Part shown: piece by piece, positions 9,622-16,702 of the stretch
Layout of the letters: each line of letters starts with the position of its first letter
How positions within the stretch are numbered: the first letter of the stretch is position 1
NCBI GenBank assembly: GCA_023301565.1
Contig: JALZUO010000028.1
Span: forward strand, 1 to 64,000
Direction of reading: 5' to 3'
DNA from: Oligoflexales bacterium
GTDB taxonomy: Bacteria > Bdellovibrionota_B > Oligoflexia > Oligoflexales > JALZUQ01
Length of the DNA: 64,000 nucleotides
Made by a program: the position numbers and the translations under genes
Notes under the pieces: generated by a model
What the model was told of the DNA's origin: nothing
The model's database searches: none
The model's input: the letters and a program-made list of their open reading frames with translations, nothing else

Positions 9622-9829
9622 AGTCCTGGTTTACTTTTGTGACCACTATTTCTAGTTAATTATCAGGCTTAAAGCAAAGCACTCCTGGATAGGTCAAATA
9701 TAACAGTGGGTTGTACGGCTGCCAGTTTTTTTTACGTTCTTGGAATTGATGTTGCACCTATATTGATAGAAGCAGCAAAGGGCAGCTTTAAAACAGTTGA
9801 TTGACTGTGTTTTTACCAAGGGAGGGTTT

Positions 9830-10522
9830 ATGAAAAGTTACAAGAAGAAACTAAATGGATTGAAGGCTGGGGTTATAGGTGCCGTCATCACCCTTGCAGT
9901 TGGTAGCGGTGGAGTAGCTTTTGGAGGCGCTGGGCCCGGGCCTGGAAACCCCGGTAAAGACGGGAAGCAAAGCCTTGTAAAGTTTCAGCCTAGGCTAAAA
10001 GCAGGGCTGAGTGGTATCGAAAAAGCTGCAGAGGGCATCAAAAGTATAGTTAAAAAAAGAAAACTGCGTGGCGGACACTTTGTTCTCTCTAAAGCTAGCA
10101 AGGTTATTGGCAAGGCAAAATCTGCTAAGGGCCTTGTAAAGAATCTGCATCTAGGCGGGAAACATGCGGTAGTGCATAAAAAGAAAAGGCTCAAAGATTC
10201 TCGTCAAAAAATTTCTAGCTCGGTTCAAGAGTTAAGGCAAGCAATCCGGCAACAAGGGCTTGGAAGGGTAGCACCTGGGTTAAGGCACCTAGTGCAGCGT
10301 TTAAGCAGTTCTGCACAGTCCTATGCCGGCACTGTAGAAAGAGCTACTGCACAAGCTAGGAAAGTAGTCTGCCTAGCAAAGGACACAAAAGAGTTTAACA
10401 GGCCAGGTGCGTATAAAGGTGTAGCTTTCGACCGAGGCATAGCCAAAAAGAGTGCAATCAAGCAGTGCAGGTCCAACTCATCAGCCTATAGACCAAACTG
10501 TGTGGTCGTAAGGTGTAGCTGA
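9830..10522 (+). CDS. Exported, strongly basic protein of unknown function
   Basis: The start is the ATG at 9830, directly behind GGGAGGG; an in-frame opening at 9797 has no such site. The 230-residue product begins with a basic n-region and a hydrophobic segment ending near VAFGGAG (about residue 30), so it is probably exported. The mature part is rich in Lys, Arg and Ser and predicted helical. It carries three cysteines near the C-terminus (VVCLAK, IKQCRS, NCVVVRCS) that could form disulfides. I do not recognise a family. The high positive charge suggests binding to nucleic acid, LPS or peptidoglycan, which is speculation. Confidence 0.6.
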   Translation: MKSYKKKLNGLKAGVIGAVITLAVGSGGVAFGGAGPGPGNPGKDGKQSLVKFQPRLKAGLSGIEKAAEGIKSIVKKRKLRGGHFVLSKASKVIGKAKSAKGLVKNLHLGGKHAVVHKKKRLKDSRQKISSSVQELRQAIRQQGLGRVAPGLRHLVQRLSSSAQSYAGTVERATAQARKVVCLAKDTKEFNRPGAYKGVAFDRGIAKKSAIKQCRSNSSAYRPNCVVVRCS

Positions 10523-10879
10523 CACAGCAAAGTATATTTCCTTGGTCTTGGCGGCGGCTTGCACGTGGCCTCCACTTTAAAAGACCAACCTCTGGACCCC
10601 TGGCGTTTACCTCCCCCGGTTATATGCTGGGGGTCCTTCATGTTGGAACTAGAAGTGGTATCAAAATGAAACCACTTCTCCTCTCAAAGTTTCATTAGTC
10701 AACCGTTTGGACCTGTCAGATCAAATTCAAGAGCATTAGAGGCTGGCACGCAGTTTGCTTATGTATGAGTACGCACCAACCAAAGCCATGGGGGTCAAGG
10801 GGTAAGGTGTTTGTGGGGTCTTAAGCAAAAGCTTGTAGAACCACAGTTTCTAAAGAATATTAAATAAAGGGAGCGTACA
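10523..10879 (+). other. Structured intergenic region (357 bases)
   Basis: No ORF with a plausible start was found here. The stretch contains a near-perfect hairpin, AGAAGTGGT (10651-10659) / ACCACTTCT (10671-10679) with TCA/TGA pairing inside. It also has two mutually exclusive pairings: GGACCCC (10594-10600) with GGGGTCC (10630-10636), and CCCCC (10613-10617) with GGGGG (10629-10633). This could be a 3' end, a small RNA or a regulatory leader for the exported protein at 10880. Confidence 0.4.
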
Positions 10880-11671
10880 ATGCATCCAACTAAATTCAAG
10901 AATCGCACACTTCAATCCTTAGCAGTTACTTTGGGAGTTCTATGTCTTGCAACTACGGCTGCAGCTCAGTACCACCCGCAGCAGCCATACGGGCATGGAC
11001 CACAATATGGACATTCAGGCTACCAGCATGCGCCGATTGTCCCTATGCCACGGCTTCGTGTAGCTCCAGTTTTGCCAGTAGTGCCAGTTCTACCTCGGCA
11101 ACAAAACTATGCGAATTATTCTTCGCAACAGCTTTTTGCAGAAAGTGTTTCTATTGCAAGAAGAGTGGAAGTTAACATTCAAGAAGTTGTTCAAATAACC
11201 CAAGGCAACAACGGTTACGGGTATGGCGACACACTTTCTAGCGCCTACGTTGAAATGCAAAGCTACTATCAAAGCGAAGAGCTTCGTAGTAACACTTACT
11301 TTTCCGTATCTGGTGAGATCCAGACGCACCTAACAAGTTTTGGTCAGTCTAGCTTTATGAGAGTCATCAATAGCCGAAGAAACAGCTGCCAATTCTCTCA
11401 GTCTGTGATCAGCGGCCTTTCGGCACTAGATCTGATCAACCTAGAAATCCGCTCAAGGATTCAAGCTCAGACTTTATACCCAGCAGTTGGCGGTGGCTAC
11501 GTGGCTCCACGCTACCCAGTTCCTCAGCCAGGGTACAATGGATACAACAGAGGTCCAGCTCAGATTCCAGCTTTGTACCGTGATCCACGCAGCGACTACG
11601 CGCCACGCGGACCTCGCAGGGATTACCGCCAGCCACGTAGCTGCCCATTGAGCAACCCGTCACGCTACTGA
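10880..11671 (+). CDS. Exported Tyr/Gln/Pro-rich protein of unknown function
   Basis: The 263-residue protein has a signal peptide (cleavage near TTAAAQ, residue 30). It is followed by a low-complexity His/Gln/Tyr/Gly/Pro segment (about residues 31-80), a more ordinary helical middle (about 80-190) and a second Pro/Tyr/Arg-rich tail. Two cysteines are present (NSCQF, RSCPL). The ATG at 10880 follows AAAGGGAG at good spacing. The composition suggests a cell-surface or matrix protein. No family was recognised. Confidence 0.6.
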   Translation: MHPTKFKNRTLQSLAVTLGVLCLATTAAAQYHPQQPYGHGPQYGHSGYQHAPIVPMPRLRVAPVLPVVPVLPRQQNYANYSSQQLFAESVSIARRVEVNIQEVVQITQGNNGYGYGDTLSSAYVEMQSYYQSEELRSNTYFSVSGEIQTHLTSFGQSSFMRVINSRRNSCQFSQSVISGLSALDLINLEIRSRIQAQTLYPAVGGGYVAPRYPVPQPGYNGYNRGPAQIPALYRDPRSDYAPRGPRRDYRQPRSCPLSNPSRY

Positions 11672-11795
11672 CACTTATAGAGAGGCAAAAGCTATCGAGC
11701 CTCCAGAGGCCCTAAGCCGCAAGTGCTGGTATACCTCTTCTGCCTTTAGGTAAACACTTAGTCCTTCTCTCCTTTGGGAGAGGAGGATTTTTGCT

Positions 11796-13076
11796 ATGCT
11801 AAAAGCTGGATTTTTTCAGCCCGAAAGGACGAGTTTTTTGTCTTTAAACCAAAGCATTCTAAATTTAGCCAAAGCATTGCTGTTGTACGCAGTTTTTTTT
11901 CCATCCTTGCATGCAGCGCCAGACCTTGGTCACGTAAAGGTCTACCTGCAAACTGTTGATTTAGGCACAGGAGTGGAGGCCAAGTATGGTCACACGCAGC
12001 TGCGTGTGGTCGACACCCGCAGAGGTTCAGATAATATCTATACCTACGCTATGTATGACCCGAGCATAGAAAACTTTGTTATGAAATTTTTGCGTGGTGA
12101 GCTTTTATATGAAACCGGCTCCATGCCCACCAGCCGTTCTTTGGGTTTTTACCAGCGTTTAAATCAACCTGTGTATGAAGACCTGCTTTTGCTTAATAGC
12201 GCAGAAAAGGTGCGGCTTGTTCAGCTGCTAAACTCAAGCATGACCGGACATAACCGGTATTATCGCTATGGTCACTTCAGAAAAAACTGCTCTACAAAAC
12301 TTAGAGATATCCTGGACAAAGCAACAAAGGGGCGTCTAAGCGGGCTTACGGCCCAAAAATACACCCCGTTTACTTATAGGGATATGGTGCGAGAGCACAA
12401 TGCGACCACCGTAGGGTTAGGGCTTCTTTTAGATATTTTGATTAATAGGCGTGCCGACAAACAGCTCACCTATTGGGAGCATATGTTTTTGCCGTTGCAG
12501 CTGCGCGAAAACCTCAGGCTTATGCCTGCTGTTGACGACAGCGGTCAGGTCATAGCAAGCTCCATCCTAGGTCAAGGAAGGATATACAACCCTGGCGCCA
12601 CGCCCACGGCTAATTACTTTCGTGACTATGTGGTTGTTTGGATTTTTATTTGTTTGCCCCTGTTGGTTATGGGCTACCTAATGACAACCCTGCCTTATAT
12701 GGGATGGTCGTTTTCGGTGTTTGGTATTTATTTGGCTGCCTATTCTGTTTTTTCCACCATCTTTGGCGTTGGCATGATTTTCTTTTGGGCCGATACGATC
12801 CAGTTGATTGGATACCACAATGCGAACCTCTGGCTATTTTGGCCAACTGATTTTGTTTACCTGCTTTACGCGGGCCCATGTATTTTGGGTAACTTGCCGA
12901 CTCGTCCCACGCGCAGGTTTTTGCAGTGGATGTCTGCTTTGCATTTAGTTGCTCTTTTTTCTTGTTTGGTCTTTTTGAGTTTGGGTGTCATCGTACAAAA
13001 CATCTCTTCTGTTATGTTTACCTTTGGTGTCGTAAAACTGATTATCCACGCATTGATACTAACGGTTAGGCGTTAA
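11796..13076 (+). CDS. DUF4105 (Lnb N-terminal domain-like) membrane protein
   Basis: The 426-residue protein has an N-terminal export or anchor segment (about 22-40), a periplasmic DUF4105-type domain (about 45-260) and four to five transmembrane helices at the C-terminus. The domain shows the expected conserved His (YGHTQLRV, H66) and Cys (FRKNCSTKLRD, C165). That arrangement resembles a papain-like Cys/His active site. A DUF4105 protein (Lnb) has been described as a lipoprotein N-acyltransferase in Bacteroides, so this one may N-acylate lipoproteins or perform a related acyl transfer. The start at 11796 is set by AGGAGGA 8 bases upstream; a longer in-frame alternative is unlikely. Confidence 0.75.
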   Translation: MLKAGFFQPERTSFLSLNQSILNLAKALLLYAVFFPSLHAAPDLGHVKVYLQTVDLGTGVEAKYGHTQLRVVDTRRGSDNIYTYAMYDPSIENFVMKFLRGELLYETGSMPTSRSLGFYQRLNQPVYEDLLLLNSAEKVRLVQLLNSSMTGHNRYYRYGHFRKNCSTKLRDILDKATKGRLSGLTAQKYTPFTYRDMVREHNATTVGLGLLLDILINRRADKQLTYWEHMFLPLQLRENLRLMPAVDDSGQVIASSILGQGRIYNPGATPTANYFRDYVVVWIFICLPLLVMGYLMTTLPYMGWSFSVFGIYLAAYSVFSTIFGVGMIFFWADTIQLIGYHNANLWLFWPTDFVYLLYAGPCILGNLPTRPTRRFLQWMSALHLVALFSCLVFLSLGVIVQNISSVMFTFGVVKLIIHALILTVRR

Positions 13077-13124
13077 AAAACTTGATACATTTTTTTGCAT
13101 GTTTTTATAAATGCTGTTGACGCA

Positions 13125-13274
13125 AAATAAAAATCCCTCCAACATAAACCTTCTTTCTGAGAAGGTAGTTGGAGGGATTAGTTCTTCAAAACTCTTTGAG
13201 GACTTTTCGGAGGAGGATGCGTGACAAAGAGTTTTATGAGTGAAAAAGTCGTAGGCTCGAATTACGACTGCTTC
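13125..13274 (-). ncRNA. Candidate small RNA with exposed CCUCCUCC loop and strong terminator
   Basis: Read on the minus strand, the stretch folds into three hairpins. Hairpin 1 is GTCGTA/TACGAC (13263-13268 with 13248-13253). Hairpin 2 is AAAACTCTTTG/CAAAGAGTTTT (13225-13235 with 13188-13198), whose loop carries TCCTCCTCCG (13208-13217), an anti-Shine-Dalgarno-like sequence. Hairpin 3 is a 12-bp stem (13132-13143 with 13168-13179) enclosing a second stem and followed by TTTTTATTTT. A GATAAT -10 box (13281-13286) lies 16 bases from a weak TTGCTT -35 box (13303-13308) and would start the RNA just before hairpin 1. No homology was recognised; this is a structural prediction. Confidence 0.38.
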
Positions 13275-13331
13275 TACTCGATTATCCACAGCATCTGGCC
13301 CCAAGCAAAATTGACGCTGCCACCCCTTTAG
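13221..13331 (+). CDS. Possible 36-residue small protein (competes with the small RNA reading)
   Basis: On the plus strand a GTG at 13221 lies 4-5 bases after a strong GGAGGAGG site (13209-13216) and opens 36 codons ending at TAG (13329-13331). The product would begin (M)TKSFMSEKVVG and end KLTLPPL, with no signal peptide. An in-frame ATG exists at 13236. The ribosome-binding site and start lie inside the hairpin-2 inverted repeat, so translation would be structure-controlled if real. The same purine-rich run is what gives the minus-strand RNA its CCUCC loop, so only one of the two readings may be functional. Confidence 0.25.
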   Translation: MTKSFMSEKVVGSNYDCFYSIIHSIWPQAKLTLPPL

Positions 13332-13591
13332 TCAAAAGCCTAAAGTTCAATGGATGCATTGCCTTTGCCTTGTGACTATTTAATGCTCACATAATTATTT
13401 GCTCGAAGCAGTTGCAGGCTAAAAATTGAGCTTCTGCAAAAGGCTGGTAGATACCGCTTTGCTTCAACCTCTTGACATTCACGGCTTCTAACGTAAGTTT
13501 GTTATCTGGTTTTTTGCAGGTGTCTTTTTTTACTGTGATTTTTTCAAAGTGAAAAGGTTCAAAGCTAGTAAAAAAAATCAAGATACATTTA

Positions 13592-13663
13592 GGCCCTATA
13601 GTTAAACGGATATAACAAGCGCTTCCTAAGCGTTAGTTCTTGGTTCGATTCCAGGTGGGGCCG
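13592..13663 (+). tRNA. tRNA-Arg (anticodon CCU)
   Basis: A full cloverleaf can be drawn. The acceptor GGCCCTA pairs with TGGGGCC, the D-stem GTTA with TAAC, the anticodon stem AGCGC with GCGTT around loop TTCCTAA (anticodon CCT), and the T-stem CTTGG with CCAGG around TTCGATT. The discriminator is G and CCA is not encoded. A T-rich run (CTTTTTT) follows at once and may act in termination. Confidence 0.93.
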
Positions 13664-13672
13664 CTTTTTTAG

Positions 13673-13966
13673 ATTCTTTGGTTTTGGCAGGTCCAAAACA
13701 CTCTTCCTTGTGAACCCAAATGGTTAGCCAAAGAAATAAAGACGCGCCGCTGGTGCGGCAAACAAGCTGTCTTATCGGAACTTACGGGTATAGCTGTGTC
13801 AAATATTTCAAACATCGAAAACGAGAAGTCCCGCCTGGGAGAAGATCGGGCTACACTGATTGCAACAGGTTTTGGAGTAAAACCTGAGCTTATTCTTTTT
13901 CCTAATGGGTTTGAAAGACTAGACTTAAAGTCAAAGATGAAGAAAATTCAAAAAAAGCTAGATTAA
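13673..13966 (+). pseudogene. XRE-family helix-turn-helix regulator, 5'-truncated remnant
   Basis: The frame from 13673 to the TAA at 13964-13966 encodes a clear XRE-type helix-turn-helix: KQAVLSELTGIAVSNISNIE, then RLGEDRATLIATGFGVKPE and a Lys-rich tail. No ATG, GTG or TTG precedes the domain in frame (a stop lies at 13670-13672), and no ribosome-binding site is visible. The usable upstream part begins only a few residues before helix 1. The frame opens 9 bases after the 3' end of tRNA-Arg, a common integration site. The simplest reading is a 5'-truncated remnant of a regulator from a lost mobile element. A functional gene with a rare ATT start is possible but unlikely. Confidence 0.6.
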
Positions 13967-14008
13967 GTTTAAAAAAGGCTTCTTGAGCAAATCTGTTGGA
14001 GAGCACTA

Positions 14009-14041
14009 AAAAAATCCCCTGGCAAAAATACCAGGGGGTTT
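14009..14041. terminator. Bidirectional terminator between XRE remnant and porin gene
   Basis: The stem CCCCTGG (14016-14022) / CCAGGGG (14031-14037) is flanked by an A-run on the left and GTTT on the right. It can terminate the convergent units, mainly the porin gene on the minus strand whose stop is at 14062. Confidence 0.75.
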
Positions 14042-14061
14042 CCAGTTGCTGCTTGTTTTGA

Positions 14062-15126
14062 CTAGAATTGGCTCATAACACCCAGTTGTACGTTAGCCTG
14101 CGATGGCTTGTCTTCCCTCGCGGAGTCCCACTCACCTGTTTGGAGGTGTGCTGCTACATATGGCCGAAAAACATCACCGCTTGCTCGCCAGTGCGTACCG
14201 ATTGCTATCTCTGTTAAGTTGCTATCGGCATCTACACTGTTTCCGGAGTTTTCTTCGCCCATAGATCCACCATCAAGCGTGTCAAACAAAGTAAACTTCA
14301 AGAAAGGAATAAAGTCACCTGTGTCGTACTGTGCGTGAATCGCAAGTCTGTGCCCACTCAAGTCCTCTCCACTAACCTCAGCCATTTTATAGCCATAATC
14401 AAGGTGAGCAGTCAGGGCGCCAGACTTGTATTTTACGCCTGCACCAAGGTCATAAACTGTAGACGCACCTGCTGGCCTGCTTGCACCAACTTGAAATAGA
14501 GCTTCGATTTCGCCAAAGGTTCCGAGCCATTCGATGGTTGCTGCAGGTTGGCCAGCGTCGATTGCCTTCATCATTGAATCTACTATTTCATCCTTGATTA
14601 CCTGGACGGTTACTTTATGACCTTCAGCAACGTTGAACATTGCAGAGACTCCGACTTGGCTAAGTTCAAGAGACCAAGATTGACTTGTAACCCAAGGCGA
14701 GTTGTAAATCGCAGTAAAGTCTTGCTCTTTGCGCTCAAAGCCACCGTAGTTTACGTAGTCTTTACCAACGCGCACGCTTAGCTTGTCGCCAAAATGATGG
14801 GTCACATGAGCAAGCTCAACTGCATCTTGCAGGTTAGAGCCAACTCCGTTGACAACGTCTTCGAACCGGAGAAGAGCACGGTAGTCCGTGTTTTCACCGA
14901 CGTTGCCACTCATTTTGACTTTGGCTGCGTGCAATGACCAAATTTTGCTGTCGTCAGGATCATTTGTAAGCACTTCGCCAAAGCCATTGTCACTATAGGT
15001 AAACTCCGTACGTAGCTCAGCACCTATTTTAAACCCATAGCCTTTTTTGTCATGACCGTCTGCCATAGCAGATCCGCTGACAACCATCAATCCAAGTGCA
15101 GAAAGACCTAATAGTTTCCGTAACAT
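14062..15126 (-). CDS. Porin-like outer-membrane beta-barrel protein
   Basis: I start at the ATG at 15126, which follows GGAGGA by 7 bases; an in-frame opening at 15156 adds ten residues without a site. The 354-residue product has a signal peptide (cleavage near SGSAMA, residue 22), alternating hydrophobic residues typical of beta strands, and a C-terminal phenylalanine (VMSQF), the usual signal for outer-membrane barrel assembly. Sequence features such as RVGKDYVNYGGFERK recall phosphate-selective or general porins. The substrate is unknown. The gene is monocistronic and diverges from nadA. Confidence 0.75.
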   Translation of the reverse strand: MLRKLLGLSALGLMVVSGSAMADGHDKKGYGFKIGAELRTEFTYSDNGFGEVLTNDPDDSKIWSLHAAKVKMSGNVGENTDYRALLRFEDVVNGVGSNLQDAVELAHVTHHFGDKLSVRVGKDYVNYGGFERKEQDFTAIYNSPWVTSQSWSLELSQVGVSAMFNVAEGHKVTVQVIKDEIVDSMMKAIDAGQPAATIEWLGTFGEIEALFQVGASRPAGASTVYDLGAGVKYKSGALTAHLDYGYKMAEVSGEDLSGHRLAIHAQYDTGDFIPFLKFTLFDTLDGGSMGEENSGNSVDADSNLTEIAIGTHWRASGDVFRPYVAAHLQTGEWDSAREDKPSQANVQLGVMSQF

Positions 15127-15450
15127 CACACATCCTCCAAAAACATGTTTCCTCAAACCTACGCTGATCGAGCCCTCGGTCTATCAGATATACAAACCTT
15201 AGGTTTTGAAAAGCGTATGAAATAATTTTAGCCACTAAAGAAAATACAATGCAAGGCTATGTTTTTTAGAATTACTTAAAAAGCTAGCGTGTTTTAATTT
15301 TAATTTTGCGACCATATATAAAGCGTGAACACACCGTCAAAGTTGGTTTGTTCGACTGTTTGATCTATAGTTGGTTAAAAGACAAGTAATACCTTCGTCC
15401 CCAATGCTTTGCGGCGTAGGTTTTAACAACCAAACCATAAGGGCTTGCGC
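15127..15450. other. Divergent intergenic region between porin gene and nadA
   Basis: These 324 bases must hold both promoters. A near-palindrome, CAAACCT-T-AGGTTTTG (15193-15208), lies about 67 bases upstream of the porin start and could be an operator. The rest is AT-rich, and I see no RNA gene or ORF. Confidence 0.4.
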
Positions 15451-16569
15451 ATGAATCAACTTTCTTTCGACCAGACAAACCGCGAGCAAACCCGCGACTA
15501 CCTGCACGCAAGGCTTAAAGGCCTGCATCCGGAGGTTGAAATCGAGGCTAAAATTGACCAAGTTTTCAACATCAATAAGCTCAAATTAAAGAAAAATGCG
15601 CTGGTTTTGGGCCATAACTACATGGAGCCGGCCTTGTTTCATGGTGTGGCTGACTTTACGGGCGATTCCTTGCAACTTTGTCAGGTTGCTGAAAAATCTG
15701 AAAAACCCATTCTCGTATATTTGGGCGTAGAGTTTATGGCTGAGTCGGCTAAGATTCTAAACCCAGAGCGCAAGGTTTTGATTCCTTCACAAAAAGCTGG
15801 CTGCTCTCTTGCCTCAAGCATTACCGCCGAAGATGTGCGTAATTTGAAAAAACGCTACCCGGGTGTACCCGTGGTTACCTACATCAATAGCTATGCAGAC
15901 GTAAAAGCAGAGACAGATATTTGCTGCACCTCAAGCAATGCTGCAAAGATTGTTGCAGCGCTTGATACAGACACCGTTATTTTTATCCCAGACGAGTTTC
16001 TTGCGCAAAACGTCGCGGCAGAAACCGGTACCAAGCTTATGGTCCCTAAAAAAGACCTTAGCGATGCTCAGGACCCACAGGTAGGCGTCAAAACCTTTGT
16101 AGGGTGGAAGGGCCGCTGTGAAGTGCACGAAGAGTTCACGGTTGCAGATATTGAACGCGTGCGAAAGCAGGAGCCTGATGTAGTCGTTCTGGCTCACCCT
16201 GAGTGCAGCTTAGAGGTTTGCCAGGCTGCAGACTTTAGCGGAAGCACCTCTGCCATTATTCGCTATGTAGAGGAGCGCCCTGAGGCCGCAAAGTATTTAA
16301 TCCTGACCGAGTGTGCGATGGGCGATAACATCATTGCCGCCATTAACGGTAAAAAGAAGGATGCCGGCAAGCCTGCAGATTCCCCAGGTCCTGAGGTTTT
16401 GCGTCTTTGTTCGGTGCGCTGCCCGCATATGGCTCAGATCACGCTTGCCGACACCATGGCTGCCATAGAGCAAGAGCAGTACGAGGTGACTGTTCCAGAA
16501 GAAATCCGTATCAAAGCAAAAGCTTCGATTGATCGTATGCTTGAGATGAGTGCCAAGCTCGGGCTGTAG
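15451..16569 (+). CDS. nadA: Quinolinate synthase NadA
   Basis: NadA condenses iminoaspartate with dihydroxyacetone phosphate to quinolinate, the first pyridine intermediate of NAD synthesis. It uses a 4Fe-4S cluster. The three expected cysteine regions are present (ICCTSSNAAK, HPECSLEVC, SVRCPHMAQ), along with the family start GHNYMEPALFHGVADFTGDS. The ATG at 15451 follows AAGGG by 7 bases; the in-frame TTG at 15445 is too close to that site. The 372-residue length fits the family. nadB and nadC are not in the window. Confidence 0.97.
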   Translation: MNQLSFDQTNREQTRDYLHARLKGLHPEVEIEAKIDQVFNINKLKLKKNALVLGHNYMEPALFHGVADFTGDSLQLCQVAEKSEKPILVYLGVEFMAESAKILNPERKVLIPSQKAGCSLASSITAEDVRNLKKRYPGVPVVTYINSYADVKAETDICCTSSNAAKIVAALDTDTVIFIPDEFLAQNVAAETGTKLMVPKKDLSDAQDPQVGVKTFVGWKGRCEVHEEFTVADIERVRKQEPDVVVLAHPECSLEVCQAADFSGSTSAIIRYVEERPEAAKYLILTECAMGDNIIAAINGKKKDAGKPADSPGPEVLRLCSVRCPHMAQITLADTMAAIEQEQYEVTVPEEIRIKAKASIDRMLEMSAKLGL

Positions 16570-16702
16570 GTGGTTCGCTCTTTTTGTCTACTTTCTATGC
16601 AAAATGCATGGAGATCTAGGCTATGGATAAATGTTCTCATGGCAACCGCCTCGTAAATCCGTCAAACTAGGGCACTCTTGTCTCTAGAGTACTTTTGTAT
16701 CT

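Larger units (their letters stand above)
13077..13591. other. Hairpin-rich non-coding stretch upstream of tRNA-Arg
   Basis: This 515-base stretch has no confident protein gene. Its left half (13125-13274) contains three consecutive inverted repeats, listed as a candidate small RNA on the minus strand and as an alternative 36-codon ORF on the plus strand. The right half (13332-13591) shows only a start-less minus-strand reading frame of doubtful meaning. Confidence 0.5.

Noticed and set aside
10745..10830. Cyclic-di-GMP (GEMM) riboswitch upstream of the exported protein at 10880
   Set aside because: It has GCACGCA and CCAAAGCC-like pieces, but the continuous GACGCAAAGCC core and the paired P2/P3 helices are not present.
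13387..13581. Minus-strand reading frame of 64 residues upstream of the candidate small RNA
   Set aside because: It opens with a TTG lacking a ribosome-binding site, and the frame runs open into the tRNA gene. The composition looks partly coding, so a decayed fragment is possible, but there is not enough to call it.
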